Shown here: positions 45,368 to 57,723 of the stretch, one piece after another
How the letters are laid out: each line of letters starts with the position of its first letter
Numbering within the stretch: the stretch's first letter is position 1
From: Echinometra lucunter
Lineage: Eukaryota > Echinodermata > Echinoidea > Camarodonta > Echinometridae
Length of the DNA: 64,000 nucleotides
Assembly (NCBI GenBank): GCA_029962745.1
Contig: CM057157.1
Location: forward strand, 26,975,433 to 27,039,432
Direction of reading: 5' to 3'
Position numbers and translations under genes: made by a program
Notes under the pieces: generated by a model
Told to the model about the DNA's origin: nothing
The model's database searches: none
What the model saw: the letters and a program-made list of their open reading frames with translations, nothing else

Positions 45368-45765
45368 CGCGTCCACTATACGATCCGTCTTCGATCCGAG
45401 TTTGGAAAAATTTGGTATAGCATAATTAGCATTTGATACGAACATTCAAACGTAAAATCTTAATGATCAAAGTTCCAAATAGTTGTATGAATACTAAAAT
45501 TGAAATTGCAGGTTATTGTAAGCCTCCCTGTGGGTATAAAAGTGAACTCAGTTCTGAATCGTAGTGATGTTGTAGCAATCTTCCGATTGGCTACAGTTTG
45601 AAGCTGATCACGTAACCAGAATTCTGATTTTAGTATTCCTATCATTATTCTGAACTTCAAATGATATAATTTTACTTGTTTAAACGTTCATATTTAATGT
45701 AAAATGCCATTTGTTTGAAAATTGGGTCGCAGTCAGATGGTATGGTGTGCGCCAGGCTTTAACGA
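45368..45765 (+). mobile_element. 0.4-kb MITE, inverted partner at about 56010-56410
   Basis: Ends GTCCACTATACGATCCGTCT and GTCGCAGTCAGATGGTATGG are loosely inverted. Blocks TTTTACTTGTTTAAACGTTC, ATATTTAATGTAAAATGCCA and ATTGAAATTGCAGGTTATT appear as reverse complements in the partner. The central part (GATGTTGTAGCAATCTTCCG) also matches. Confidence 0.8.
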
Positions 45766-46660
45766 TATGCAGACTCCGTCTTCGTCTTAAATGCAGAAAA
45801 TAGCTATTTCACTGCACATTTGTGACCATGTTTTGCTATTAATCTACAGTAGCAGTCCATCCTCTGTCTACTTTAAAATACACCTAATAATAGTCGAGCG
45901 GTGCAAACAGCCTATTAACGGGTATCCGCTGATTAGCGAATATTAGCCGAATCCTCGACTGCCTCCTTTATCCTGCTGGGCGACTGACACGTTGAGAGAC
46001 GGAATTAGCCCCTGATCGTCGGTAGCATCACAGACAGAGGCGAGAAAAAGAGACAAGTTTGAAGTAAATTGATGGGTTTTGATGTCGGTTATCTTGTGTT
46101 GCCAACGTGGGGTGCTAGTGATTTCCTAATAATGCAGAATGCTTGTCGGATTTGATCGGTAGGAGGATTCAAGTGGTTCTTGGCAAGGGATATAAAGGGG
46201 AAAGACAAGGCTGAAAGTGAAAAGGGTTTGGTTTCATTTATTGCAATGTAGATTCACTAGATTGGATGAAAATACAAATTTATTAGATTTGCTACAGATT
46301 GACATGTGAAATGTTAGATTGGAAAGCTTGAGGCCTATTCTATCTGTTTTCTTATGCTTAAGATCAGTTTGTGTGTATGGAGACTGCCTCATTCAGTATG
46401 TGAGTTATCTTTTCTTGTCCAGTAGAGAAGCGGAGGAGCTCCGCCTGATTTTATATTGCCATATTTTCATTTTAGAAACAAAATGTTCACATACCTACCA
46501 AGCAGGGACAGTCCATATTTCAGGGGGGAAAGTACAGAGAATTTTTCACCTTTGACCCCGTGTCCCTATTTTTGTTTAAAAAATCTGCCTATAGTAATGT
46601 ATAGGAAATCCTGGAATGTCCCTATTTCTTACAGCTTAATAATCTATCCCTATTTCATGA
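45766..46660. other. No gene seen
   Basis: Mixed DNA. A near-palindrome GCGGAGGAGCTCCGC is at about 46429. A pair CATACCTACCAAGC (46491) and GGTTGGCAGGTGTG (46667) may be the ends of a small degraded element. Confidence 0.35.
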
Positions 46661-46664
46661 CTTA

Positions 46665-47040
46665 AGGGTTGGCAGGTGTGTGTGTGTGTTCATGAATGCG
46701 TTTTGAATAGAGTGCTGTTTTATAATATAGTATTTTGAAACATAGGTATCATGTTTTGATTGATTTTTGATGAAAATAACAGTGATGCTGACTTTAAATA
46801 GCACAGTACATGGTGGGGGGGGGGGGGGGGCTGTTAATAATGGGGAATGTGAAACATTGTTTTAACCACTGAAGAAGCCACCCTGGCAATAACTAACTAA
46901 CTAACTTACTAACTAGATAGATAAATGATGAATAAATGAAAAATGAATAAATAAAGAAGGAAGAAAAATGAATAAATGAATGAATAAATAAATAAATAAA
47001 TAGATGAATAAATAAGTAAATGAATAAATGGCAAATGGGG
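46665..47040. repeat. Simple repeats: short (GT)n, 16-base G-run, (AATA/AATG)n
   Basis: (GT)n at about 46675-46690, poly(G) 46815-46830 and a tetranucleotide AATAAATG-type tract at about 46885-47035. Confidence 0.93.
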
Positions 47041-47758
47041 AATAACAATCATGGTTCATTTGAGCATATTATTTTATGTGACTTTGTTTCAAATGCTGTA
47101 TATTTAACTACTGGTAATTAAATGAATGTAGACTTTGAAGATAAGTCAAATAAAGTTACAAATAATTTTCTCCCTATCAATAACTGTGACAAATCCTGGA
47201 AGGAAAAAAAAAGTTTTTTCCATGCAGAAAGGTAACATTCTCAGAGTGTACCAATCACCCCCCAAATAATTTGTATATGTACAGCTAGTAGGTCAGAAAT
47301 TAGCCCCCAAACCTACAAGGGGTAAACGGTTAAAGAGTTTGAAGAAAATAACGGATGATAGATCACAATGACATTGACAATGATAATGACAATGACAGTG
47401 AAAACTAAATTTAAAAGCTTTTAGATTGATACTCTTGTTATTGTGAAAGCTCATCCAGGGCCCTGTTTTCATTATTCAGAAGCCATTTGTGGTTTGAAAT
47501 ATGCCATGATTCAATGCAACGCTTCATCTTCATTCCAGGGGGTCTCCCTCATTCTTACGTCTTTCTTTGTCTCTCTGAAATAGTCATGCGGAAACTTGCC
47601 GAAAAATGTTCACGGGTGATTGGCAAGAGCAGGTTGAAGTGCCGCCTTTCATTTCACTGTGCACATTCAATAGATCTCTCACTTATGTCAATTGTCTGTG
47701 ATTCTATAATTTGTATTTTCTGTGATATCAGTGAACGAAAATGATTGCAAAATGCGTT
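47041..47758. other. No gene seen
   Basis: AT-rich DNA; the 85-codon plus frame at 47487-47744 is unrecognised. Confidence 0.4.
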
Positions 47759-47761
47759 TTA

Positions 47762-48025
47762 GGCATCTTATCTTTATGTCGTTGTGCGAAAGAACGTGTC
47801 CGGAACGCAAAATGAAAAATGATTGAAAATCAAGTTTTTCAAACAATGATTGATAATTTCGCAGGTAGCATGTAGACCATGTAAATTGATATACGATCTT
47901 TTTGTGGCATGATCTTTGCTAAAATTCCATTCCAAAATGTCAAAATGGACAATTTAGTTTTTTAAATTTTTTCATTTTGCGTTCCGGACACGTTCTTTCG
48001 CACAACAACATAAAGATAAAGTGCC
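47762..48025. mobile_element. MITE with about 58-bp inverted repeats and TTA target duplication
   Basis: GGCATCTTATCTTTATGTCG at the left continues into TTGTGCGAAAGAACGTGTCC and GGAACGCAAAATGAAAAA. The right end is its near-perfect complement (TTTTTCATTTTGCGTTCCGG, ACACGTTCTTTCGCACAAC, AACATAAAGATAAAGTGCC). TTA lies at 47759-47761 and 48026-48028. TTA plus GG-starting termini suggests PIF/Harbinger. An older copy is at 29238-29466. Confidence 0.92.
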
Positions 48026-48462
48026 TTATTAAATGGTCTGTTCAGTCTTAGAAGAAACTAGCTTTATGGAAAAAATATAATTTTCAGGAGGAGACTGCAG
48101 AAATTGGTGAAAGTGCTCACTTTAATATAAAAAAAAAAGTAAAAAGTATGAAGAATAGGTCAAACAGCATGCAGTAGTGATGATAGTACAAAGCTGGTTA
48201 ATTTCCAGTGTGGCTGAATATGTTAGGTCATCAAATCCCCCAAAAAAGAACAGTTGAAAAATGTTGGGCCATCAAAAGTATCATATTATCAGTGAGGAAA
48301 AAATTTGAATGTGTTGGAACTGTGCACAACTGCCATCGAAAGCTTGAAAACAAATAAGATTTTGGAAGAAATAACATGTCATTTCATTTTTTTTCTGTCT
48401 TCATACACAATCCATAGAATTTGATTTTTATGCCAAAACTTCACAGTACAGGTGAGGGTCAT
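48026..48462. other. No gene seen; left flank of the large duplication
   Basis: AT-rich DNA. Its counterpart in the second copy, if it exists, is hidden in the N gap. Confidence 0.5.
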
Positions 48463-49555
48463 TAATTCCATTTCAGATTGTCACGAATGGCATCATTCTT
48501 CCATTTTGCCCACTGACTTGTCAATACAGAAATATGTAAATTAGATTTATGAAAATATTTGTTTTTCCGCACACGCAGACACCCAAACTCCCAAGCTACC
48601 CGAAGGAGATCGGAGTTGGCTACCCCAGTTCTCCTTATTCTATATATCTTCCAAATTTAAAAATCAATGATGTTTTGAGTTTGAAAAAACTCCCCTTTTC
48701 TCATGAGTGCAGAAAACACGTTTACCAGTGAGCCCTGGGAGTTCAGCCGTTGAATGACTTTTGGGGGGAAGAAGAATAGAAAATATGGCAAAGCATTTAC
48801 AGTTGCAAATTCTGTCATTGTTATTCTCGACCCCATTTTTCTGGTAGTCGACCCACTGTTATTCAAAATTTCAACCCGGGGTGCTGGAGATTGAGTGGGG
48901 ATAAGATTGATAGATCAGTATCAGATTTGCATACCTTTTGGAATTGAATGTAGGAGTAGTTACCATAGTTATTGAAAGCTTAAAGATAATGCGCAGTTTT
49001 TGTATCAAAAGCCGTAAAAAATTCTGTCAGATTTCTTTGTATTTAAATGGTAAATAGTAAGATACTAGCAAAACTAGATGTTGTGAAATTTTGTTTGCTC
49101 CTCATGTTGAATATCAAACCAATGGAAAGTTAAATAGTGGTTTTTGTCCCTGAGCCAGGGATGAAAACCTCCAAAATCTGACATGCACCATGCAATGCCT
49201 GCACTCCTGTAAAACCTGTTGAGGATTCTTTTTATGTAACGAAGCACTGTGATCATAGTGCAGAGAGTGGTTGGTGTGCACGGGTCGTGGCTTAAGGCAG
49301 AGTGTCGCCACTATCTTGCATTCCCTCCAGATATTTACTCTGAAATTCACCAGAAATTCATGAATGGACTATCACATGATCTCGCATGTTTACCATTGGA
49401 TGCTAAGTGGACAGTATAAGACTATCGGTATATATTTAACCATTCTCATGGTGATTATCTTCTTGCTTCTTCTTATCTTCTTGTACTTGAGCTTTAACAC
49501 TTTATTTTTTAAAACTGAACTACCGTAACTGATCTAAATTTGCTCATGTTGTAGG

Positions 49556-50091
49556 CCCGGGGGGGGGGGGGGGGGGGGGCACTCAGTATATAATGCGTGG
49601 TGGGTATGTGCCGCGGAGAAGACCCCCATTTTTACACTCAAATTTCCGTTCCAAAGCATAGCATTTTTATCTTATTGAGAAAAAGAAGAAAGAAAGCCGC
49701 TCCAAAGCATAGCATTTTCTTCTTATCGAGAAAAAAGAAGAAAGAAATCTGTTCCAAAGCTTCGCATATTTTTCGTTACGCCGTTCCGGCCGCATTGATC
49801 CGCTACAATGAGCTGCATTTTTGGTGAAAAGCGGCCCGCAGAGCGCTGTCCGACCATCGCCTCTGCGCGAGCGCACCCGGCGCCCGTGCCGGCGGGCTAG
49901 CTGCATGCACGTATGCCCGTTCCATAGGGATACATACGCACTCACACGCAGGCGAACCGTGCCAAAGACCCCCGTTTTCACAAACATTTTTGGTTCCGAA
50001 GCCCGTTCCGAAGACCCTCCTTTTCACAATAAGCCCGTTCCAAAGCCCCCATTTTTTGTCTCGCCCGCGGCACATACCTACCACTTTTGGG
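49556..50091. mobile_element. Transposon insertion only in copy 1, 536 bp, 8-bp target duplication
   Basis: GTTGTAGG flanks both sides (49548-49555 and 50092-50099), while copy 2 has a single GTTGTAGG at the matching place (about 59315-59322). Ends are CCCGGGG... and ...CCACTTTTGGGG; inside them GGTGGGTATGTGCCGCGG mirrors CCGCGGCACATACCTACC. Contains a 21-base G-run and three direct repeats of about 50 bp (TTCCAAAGCATAGCATTTT, GAGAAAAAGAAGAAAGAAA). An 8-bp duplication is usual for hAT-type elements. No transposase. Confidence 0.93.
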
Positions 50092-51730
50092 GTTGTAGGT
50101 GTGAGGGATTGGCGTTGGGAGGTTATGCATAATATCAGTGAGGAATTAAGGAAAGGGAATTTTTAGGTATTTGTAATGTCTAGTTTTAGTCTTGGAGCTA
50201 GCTTTTTCTATTTTATAAAACCTAAACTGATATAAATCAGAAATCTATAGTGAATAGCAAGTTAATGTGGATAATCATGAATCCTGTGTGATTTTGAAGC
50301 TCTGTATGAGTTTTTTGAGGAGGGGGGGGGGAGTGATATACTGTATATTGACCTTTGCCTATCGAAATCTAGATTTCATGTTTATAGTCTAGCTCAATAG
50401 TTAGAAACTATGTGAGAGAAGATGAAGAACAATTCTGTTTGAAAGCATGAAGAGGAAGAAAATTCAGTTAATTTCTAGAAAAATAAAGGTTCACATAATG
50501 TCTTTCTTTCTAATTTTTGTGAATGTAAGTTATGATTCACTAAAAATTGGCATCAGTTAATTATTTTGGGAAATGATTTTGAATGAAATATCTGTGATGA
50601 AGAATATCTTTATACATATTGGGAAATCTTTGCCAGATATTAATCCACAATCTGATTCTCATTGTTTCAAAAGCTGCAATTCCAAATGAAAAAAATTCTA
50701 AGTGGCAGGGAGATATTTATGACCTATAATCTTGCAAGAAAGCTCCCCCCCCTACCCCAATCCTTCCTGTACTGTCAGCTGTTCAAACTGCCCAATTTGA
50801 AATTGTAATCATTTTTTTAGATTTTCTTTCTAGTTTCCTTTGTAAACACATTTTATCTAATTTGCTTGGAAATTAAATAAATGAAATAAAATAAATGAAA
50901 ATTATTGAGTAAGACATGGAAAATGCCAGCATCAAGACGAACCATATATAAAATGTACTGTTAACAAACATGTCTCGTGAAATATGATCTATACAATTTG
51001 TTATGTTTGTAAATTGGTGGTATTGTAAAAGGTTTATATCCTTCCATTGTGGCTTGGATGTTAATTTAAAGATCTCATTCATTAAAAATGGGGATATTTT
51101 TGTTGTTGTGTGAAGTTTGGTGATTTCATGTGTCGTGGTATCCCCACACGCAAATGAGGTTATTCACATATATTTTTTTTCACATTGTTTCATTCTCTGT
51201 TCTGATAACTCCAACCAAAACTCCAACCAAAACTCCAAAACCACACCATACAGTTGGTTCTCTCCTTTCGCTGGTTGTATCAAAGTAATCCAGTCTAAAT
51301 TGTTCGCTTCCTATTGGTTCATTGTGACTTTCATTGTCTGACCGCGGCAAAGTGACTCATCCTTTTGTCAGAAATTAAGGACAATTTCGTATTCCGCGGC
51401 CGACCCATAACCGCATTAACCAACGGCCATTGTTGTCCAGTCATCGAAGCAGTGGTCTGCTGCCATCGCTGCATCACAGATTTATTGGTTAACAAGATTT
51501 AGGTCAATTGAATTAGATTGGAACTGAATATCTGTTGTCAAACTTGCAATTTTATGAAATAATAAGAAAGAATGAAGGTGCATGATTAAATCAAAGAAAG
51601 GACATTCCCCCCATAATTTTCTGATTTGCTCGAGCAACGACCCAAAGCTAATATTGTAACAAGCATATCTGTTGTAATATGGAAGATATGAAAATAAAAT
51701 ACATATGTGCATGTCTCTTTGTCTCATATC

Positions 51731-51873
51731 CTGGGGGGTGTTTCTCAAGTGTCTTGTCAGTGATTTTTACTGACAAATTTGCTCTTAGCCAATCAGATAC
51801 AAGGATTTCAGTAGCTTATAACAGTTGTTGGTAAAAATCACTGATAAAACACCTGATGAAACGCTCCCCTGGA
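51731..51873. mobile_element. MITE with AGCCAATCAGAT core (in copy 1)
   Basis: CTGGGGGGTGTTTCTCAAGT and CACCTGATGAAACGCTCCCC frame the core GCTCTTAGCCAATCAGATAC plus AAGGATTTCAGTAGCTTATA. Inner arms GTCAGTGATTTTTACTGACA and GGTAAAAATCACTGATAAAAC pair. Confidence 0.85.
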
Positions 51874-52474
51874 CTTCACTTATTTCATTTAGGTCAGTCT
51901 GTATGAAATGTGTGCATTTGAGAAAAGGATTTGATAAGTGCAATAGAAGGTCACAATATCATATTTTTAGAAGATTGCCCTGCTATGAAAAAATTACTTC
52001 TGCGGAGAAGTAAAAGAAAGATTGTGAGCTGTGTTAGTATTTAGGGCTTATTGAAGAAGAGGACAGTAGAAATGCCCCCTAAAAACGATTACTCTTCCTT
52101 TTTTCCTTTTTTTTTTTTTTGGGGGGGGGAGGGGGAACAAGGCCAGGGGCAAAACATCTACAAGCCCTTGCCTATTTTTTCTTTGATGTGGTTGGAGTTC
52201 AAGTGACAGATGTTTTCAGCCTATTATCACCTTGAAAGATTACTCTGTTCTCTTAACCTGTTGTGACTTAAAAGTTCAAGAGATAACAGCAGAGGCTCAA
52301 CTAATTTTTGGGAGGAATTCACAAATTAGAAAAGTGAGACACACTATCTGATGCATGATTTACATTTAACTGATTCTGGAAATTGGGAAATAAATTAGAC
52401 AGGATGAAAATTGCCTATTGGCAGTCAACTTCCATGTTATAGTCTTCTTACCAGACTCTAAGACCAGTACCTTA

Positions 52475-52566
52475 TTAACACATTGAATACTTAACCCAAG
52501 ATAACTTGGGCCATGGTCTATGGAAAATGTATGTTATACTGAAATCAAATAGTGCTCAATGGGTTA
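52475..52566. mobile_element. Short TTAA-ended dispersed element (in copy 1)
   Basis: TTAACACATTGAATACTTAA, AGATAACTTGGGCCATGG, TATGGAAAATGTATGTTATA and GTGCTCAATGGGTTA. Same family as 5761 and 43088. Confidence 0.6.
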
Positions 52567-52586
52567 TAGGTATTTTTTTCTAGTTT

Positions 52587-53428
52587 CTTTCCTTATTAGA
52601 CATTATATATAGTTATACATACATAGATTTAGAGTCAAATGATATTTAACCCATTCGCGACGGTATTTTTAGGTACTGACACTTCCCTCAAACGAGATTA
52701 ATTTGACGAAGTGAAAAAGCGCCATTGTTCCGTTGTTCCATGTATGAGCGTTTGAGCGGCTTGATTATCCAAGTGTGTCTGGCCATGCGTTGCTCCCAGT
52801 AGTTTCAGTGTGCCCACAATTAACGTAATAGTACGTGAATCTGAGAAACTGTAAAACTGAAAAACTGAAAACTCTTCGCCGATCCTGTATGAGCCTATCA
52901 TACACAAATCTTGTTGATTGAAAGAATAACATGTTTGTTTCAAATGCTTCAAAAAGGAAATAAATGAAAGGTAGATAACAGGTAAACTTTCCTGAATGTG
53001 TAGTTGATTAAATAACCTTTCTAATGGTACCACACAAATTACACCAAAACCATGTAAAAGGCATATTTATGCATTGAAATGGATCAGTGAAACTGTTCAT
53101 TGGGAACTGACAATATACGGCTCCCGTATATGAATGAGTGTTTCGGAGCCGTGTATACCGGCTCCCATTTGCAACAGGAAATATTTATTTATTACAATCA
53201 TTTGGAAATTTTCAATTTTCTCAAGTGCTCACTCATATTCTCTCACTCTCTGTTTGGTTTGGCAATGTGTGAATGAAAGCTCCTAAAATGTCCTCAGCTA
53301 ATTTGCATATAACAGATAATCCTTTTAGGATAATCCCTCCTAATCCCTTCAAGGAGGGGACTTAGAAGTCCAGCCAACTGACCTAAATACATGAGTGTCT
53401 GGCCTGCTTCTACATGTAAGCTTTAAAC
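52587..53428. other. No gene seen; TTAA-CCCATTCGCGACGG end at 52646
   Basis: TTAACCCATTCGCGACGG at 52646 resembles the left end of the 60153 element but no right end was found. A small GGCTCC hairpin lies at about 53118-53170. The 111-codon minus frame at 52698-53033 is unrecognised. Confidence 0.45.
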
Positions 53429-53572
53429 CTGGGGAGCATTTTATGAAGTTTCTTGTAGGTGATTTTTTACTGACAAATTTGCTCTCAGCCAATCAGATAC
53501 AAGGATTTTAGTAGCTTATAACAGTTGTCAGTAAAAATCACCGACAAGGCACTTCATGAAACCTCCCCTGGA
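53429..53572. mobile_element. MITE with AGCCAATCAGAT core
   Basis: CTGGGGAGCATTTTATGAAG and CTTCATGAAACCTCCCCTGG ends; core GCTCTCAGCCAATCAGATAC plus AAGGATTTTAGTAGCTTATA. Closest to the 51731 copy. Confidence 0.85.
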
Positions 53573-53597
53573 CTACATAGGTAGGATATGAGATCCC

Positions 53598-53995
53598 TGA
53601 CCTGATTATCCAGTATCCTAGAATTTAAAGGAGGAATTTTCAGTTGAACATGATGATGGACAATAGTTGGTTCACACTTATTAAAAGGTGAGATTTGAAT
53701 CACAATCTTTATTTTGATTTCACATCAGTCAAACATGATGTTCTTAACAAGTAACCGTGTTTATTTGCAAAAAATTGACACTTCAAATAATTGTTGTGAT
53801 CTGATTATCCCAGAATTTAAAGGAAGAATTTTCAGTTGACCATGATGATGGACAATTAAAGGTGGGTTCACACTTGTTGGAAAGTGAGATTTGTATCATG
53901 ATTATTTTTTATTTCATATTAGTTACACATGATGTTCTTAGCAAGTAAGCTTGTTTATTTGTACAATATTTACAGTACACTTCAAAATAATCTTG
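53598..53995 (+). repeat. Two-unit tandem duplication, period 192 bp
   Basis: GAATTTAAAGGAGGAATTTT at 53621 recurs as GAATTTAAAGGAAGAATTTT at 53813. Both go on with CAGTTGA(A/C)CATGATGATGG, GGTTCACACTT and ACATGATGTTCTTA. Confidence 0.85.
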
Positions 53996-55204
53996 GTTCT
54001 TTCGAAAATGAACGAGAAATACTTTAAAAAGTACACTTAGTTTGATTTAGATTGACATTCAAATCTCGCTATATTTTGTAAGACTTTTATATTAATACAG
54101 GAATAAAAAAGTGAGAATTTTTTTTGCAGTTTAGATATAGCTCTCACTGAGTTCAGCATGTGCTGATAGCCTGCCCTGATTGTGTCTTTGTTTACAGGGA
54201 GAAAATTATGAAAAGTCCTGAAGTGCCCTCATCCTTAGTTTTGCCACTATAAAGACACTGCAAAAAAATAAGAGCTGGTATTAAGACATATCAACAAGCA
54301 AAAATATGAAGGATAGTAACAGAACACCAACTGAGAAGTCAACAGCAAAGAAAAGGAAAAGAATAGTTTTTAACTTGTGTAAAGCAAGCTGTGAGGATAA
54401 TTTTTGATGATGGATTGTTAAATTTCTCAAAACATTCTCTGCAGGCAAGTTAAAGGAAAAATGATTGCACTTTGTTTATTTCCAAACTGTTTGTTTCCCT
54501 TTTGTCTTTGACATGCAAACATTGGAATAATCTTTGACCAGACACCCTTGAGCATTCCAACCCAATCGTTCAAATTTACCCTTAGGATTTAATCAATCAA
54601 AGGGGAGCGATATGCAAAGCCAACAAACTATCAATCATGAAATTCTTCTTGTTAAACCAGGGAGATATTAGCAGAGCTTTGAAAATACAGGTATAACTTC
54701 CTGACCAAGTGTACTATTGCGTTTGTTTTTGTTTTTGTTATATGGATGTTATGGGTCATGAAAATCTAATTATTTTGCTAATACTCAGGTGGTAGTGGTG
54801 GGAGGGGGTTCTACTTTAATGTAACATCATAAGGTCTATGTTGGGAAGGGTTATTCAAATACGAAAATAGAACACTGGACTTTATATTTAAAAAATCTAA
54901 ATATGAAACATATACCCTGTAGATTTCAATGTCATTTGTTGAACAATGGAATTTGGATTTAAATATGTTAAAAGATACATGACAGAAGATATGTAGGCTT
55001 ACATATAGCTATGTGCCATTAAATGTGAAAAAAAAAAGTTTGTTGGGGTTTATTTACACTTTTTTTTATACAACAATACTTTTCACGGGCATGCACTGAA
55101 GAAAAGTTCAACAAACCCTTAAGAAATCCAGATGTAGGATGTCAATTTTTGTCACCTGTATTTGCTTGCTGCAAGAACGGTGTTAAGTCTGTGTAGATAT
55201 ATAT
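53996..55204. other. No gene seen
   Basis: AT-rich DNA without supported features. Confidence 0.4.
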
Positions 55205-55232
55205 GAGTTAATGTCCTTCTGGTTCTTAGTAT
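55205..55232. repeat. Half copy of the AGAAGGGCATTAACT palindrome
   Basis: GAGTTAATGTCCTTCTGGTTCT matches one arm of the elements at 37793 and 38878. Confidence 0.5.
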
Positions 55233-55448
55233 TATGTGACCTTCACCGAATGAAAGTAGTTCCTGTCTGTGATGCCCAAGGCCTGTGTAACCATGCTATG
55301 AGTAATAACCCAACTCATGTACGGTATGTTGTAGAGATAACTATGAACTTTGTTGTAAAGAATGATCCACCTGTTATAGTGAATAAGAACATGTAAGTAT
55401 GTGAATGCATGAGAAAAAATGAATGGATGAATGAATGAATGAATGGAC

Positions 55449-55560
55449 TATAATGGTGGCCCTGATTTTTCCTTGCGTGTGAACGGTAGCAGTAAAACTA
55501 AAATTTAAATCGCGATTCAAATTTCAATTCCCCTTATGTGTGAATGCGCCTAATGTGCGA
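55449..55560. repeat. Lone end of the TGGTGGCCCT MITE
   Basis: TAATGGTGGCCCTGATTTTTCC matches the right end (reverse complement) of 32638-32900. CGCGATTCAAATTTCAATT inside may be a trace of its internal repeats. Preceded by a TGAA repeat (55420-55445). Confidence 0.45.
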
Positions 55561-56009
55561 GAGCTTTATGCTCCACAACTTGGTTTGATAGCTTCACCCA
55601 TCGTTTCTGTCATGTCCCAAGATTAGAGGGGATTAAGAGAGGATAATCAGATTAACATCAAAACATCTTGTCTAGTCTGTATAACAGATTACCCCTGTAT
55701 CACCCCTCTATTAATTCCGTATGGGGTAATATACACATTACTGACAGTTTTTTTTCCTTTATATTAAAAAATGCCTTCTCACATCTGGTTAGAAATCCAA
55801 CAACTTTTGGGATTAAGGAAGAGTTTATAAAGCTTGGCCTGGAATGCTACCTGAGGAATCTACAGGTGGAGTTGATGTCTGAAAGACATTAGATTATGAC
55901 AAGGGGGTTGTTGAAGGTTACATGTATGTACTTCCTTGGTAAGCCCTCAAAAACTTTTTTGTCAGATTTCTTGATTTTAGATGGTAAAAAGCAAGATACT
56001 AGCAAAATT
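55561..56009. other. No gene seen
   Basis: The 74-codon frame at 55668-55892 has no recognisable domain. Confidence 0.35.
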
Positions 56010-56410
56010 TAAGATCAACACACAATGTACGATCTGACTGTTACCAGATTTTGGAACAAATGGCATTTTGCATTAAATATGAAAGTTTAAACAAGTAAAA
56101 TTATCTTATTTGAGGTTCAAAATAAATATTGGAGTATTAAATAAAAATTTTAGTTAACTGCAAGCCTTTAGGTCGGGTAAAGGCCAAATCGGCTTCAAAT
56201 CATAGCCGATCACAAGATTGCTATGATGTCATTACGATTCGGAATTGATTTTGCGTTTATACCAATAAGGAGGCTCGTAATAGCCTGTAGTTTCAATTTT
56301 AGTATTCATATGACTATTTAGAACTTTGGTCAGTATGATTTTCCGTACATGCGATCAAATATAACAATTTTAAAATCGGGTCGCAGACAGATCGTGCAGT
56401 GGGCTTTTTA
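56010..56410 (-). mobile_element. 0.4-kb MITE, inverted copy of 45368-45765
   Basis: GTACGATCTGACTG at the left and GGGTCGCAGACAGATCGTGC at the right. TGGCATTTTGCATTAAATAT and GAAAGTTTAAACAAGTAAAA are the complements of blocks in the 45368 copy. Confidence 0.8.
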
Positions 56411-57723
56411 GATGCTTTGAACTTTTTCCTCTTCAAGTAGAATATTCATTTGATCCAGGGTCAGAGATGTAAACTGCAACAATGTTTAGGTTTGGTGCTT
56501 GCGTAATCATCCAGTACTCTCGTGTCAGTGTCTAAAAGATATGCCAGGTGATATAAAAACGATTTCATGGGAATTTTTTTTTTTTACATGAAAGGCACTT
56601 TTCCAACTTTTGGAGCTGGAAATATGATTGCTGAAAAAAATCATTATTGCATTTTATTGGACCATTTACATGCTACAGTGGCCAATTTCAGCAATTTTGT
56701 TGCTTGGATAATCTTCCAGGCCCCTGGTGGCATACTCCAGCTGCTTCCCTCCAGCGCCCAACCTTCCCTCATTACAGGATCAGGAACATTACCTCAGGGG
56801 GTTTGACTGACTCATCTTAAACTTCATGAAACGTTATTGGGAGGATGTCATGAAGTCATTGGTAACATGATATCCAGGAGCTCACATATGTCACCAAGCC
56901 CTACCTACCAATTGCCCGGAGCCAAATCTTTTTCGAAATGTTGGGTTCAGAGGTTTTTTTGGGAGTGAATCATTATGAAATCATCAGGGAAGCTTGCTCA
57001 GGGCAGTAAATGCACTTAGGCAATCAAAATTTGTGACAAAGAATGTGCTGAAGGAGACATGGCAGTAAGGAAGAAGGTGGTTAAAGTTATACCCCTTTTG
57101 TATGAGGAGTTAGGATGCTTCCAGGGGCAAACTGGGACTGAAATTGGGTTTGAGAATTTTTCTCCTATTTTTATTGAAAATAAAATGTCAACAAACAGTA
57201 TCATCAAAACAACAAACAACAGTGTCAAAATAACATTTAAAACATAGAGATCAACAAAAATTACAGAATCACAAAGAAGAAGAAGAAGAAAATGAAGAAA
57301 ATTTCAATGTGACCTGCCCATTCAGCTATTAACTGTTATAGTGTTATACCACGCCACGCCTTTTTAGGTGGACATTCGTATTATATGACCTCTCTTACTC
57401 AAAATTCATCTGTTCAGCATTTAAGATTTGTAAGTAAGCAAGCAAAGCGAGTGAGTGAAAATATTTTTCACTTTCACTAATTTTTTCCAGAATGCTTGAC
57501 TCGTGTGGAGCCTACTTAAGACTCGTTCAGATGCGAGGAGGGAAACTACAGGGCCAGTATTCTGAAAATCGTGTTATCTTTGCAGTCAGAAATAGCGTAC
57601 GCCATTGGCTTACATCGCGCACTTTTGTCTTTGTGCTGGTCATTTGCCCAGTTTCTACCAACCATAAGTACGCATTTTAAATTTGTTATAACAATTAACA
57701 CAGTGAAGATAAGACAAAAGATA
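56411..57723. other. No gene seen; left flank of the gap
   Basis: AT-rich DNA. CGTTCAGATGCGAGGAGG at about 57527 resembles the left end of MITE B (37188), so the gap may cut through a related element. Confidence 0.4.

Larger units (their letters stand above)
48463..52586 (+). repeat. Large direct duplication, copy 1 (4.1 kb in window)
   Basis: Collinear with 58224-64000 in the same orientation, with identity in the high nineties by eye outside indels. Differences include three transposon insertions, homopolymer length changes (G10 at 50322 versus G15 at 59546), one unit of AACTCCAACCAA at about 51210 and a 14-bp duplication present only in the other copy (about 59795). The 60-codon frame at 48549-48731 is kept in both copies, but the six amino-acid differences argue against selection for protein. 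Confidence 0.97.

Noticed and set aside
48549..48731. 60-codon ORF kept in both duplicate copies
   Set aside because: The frame is open in both, but the copies differ by six amino-acid changes, so the openness reflects recent duplication and not selection.
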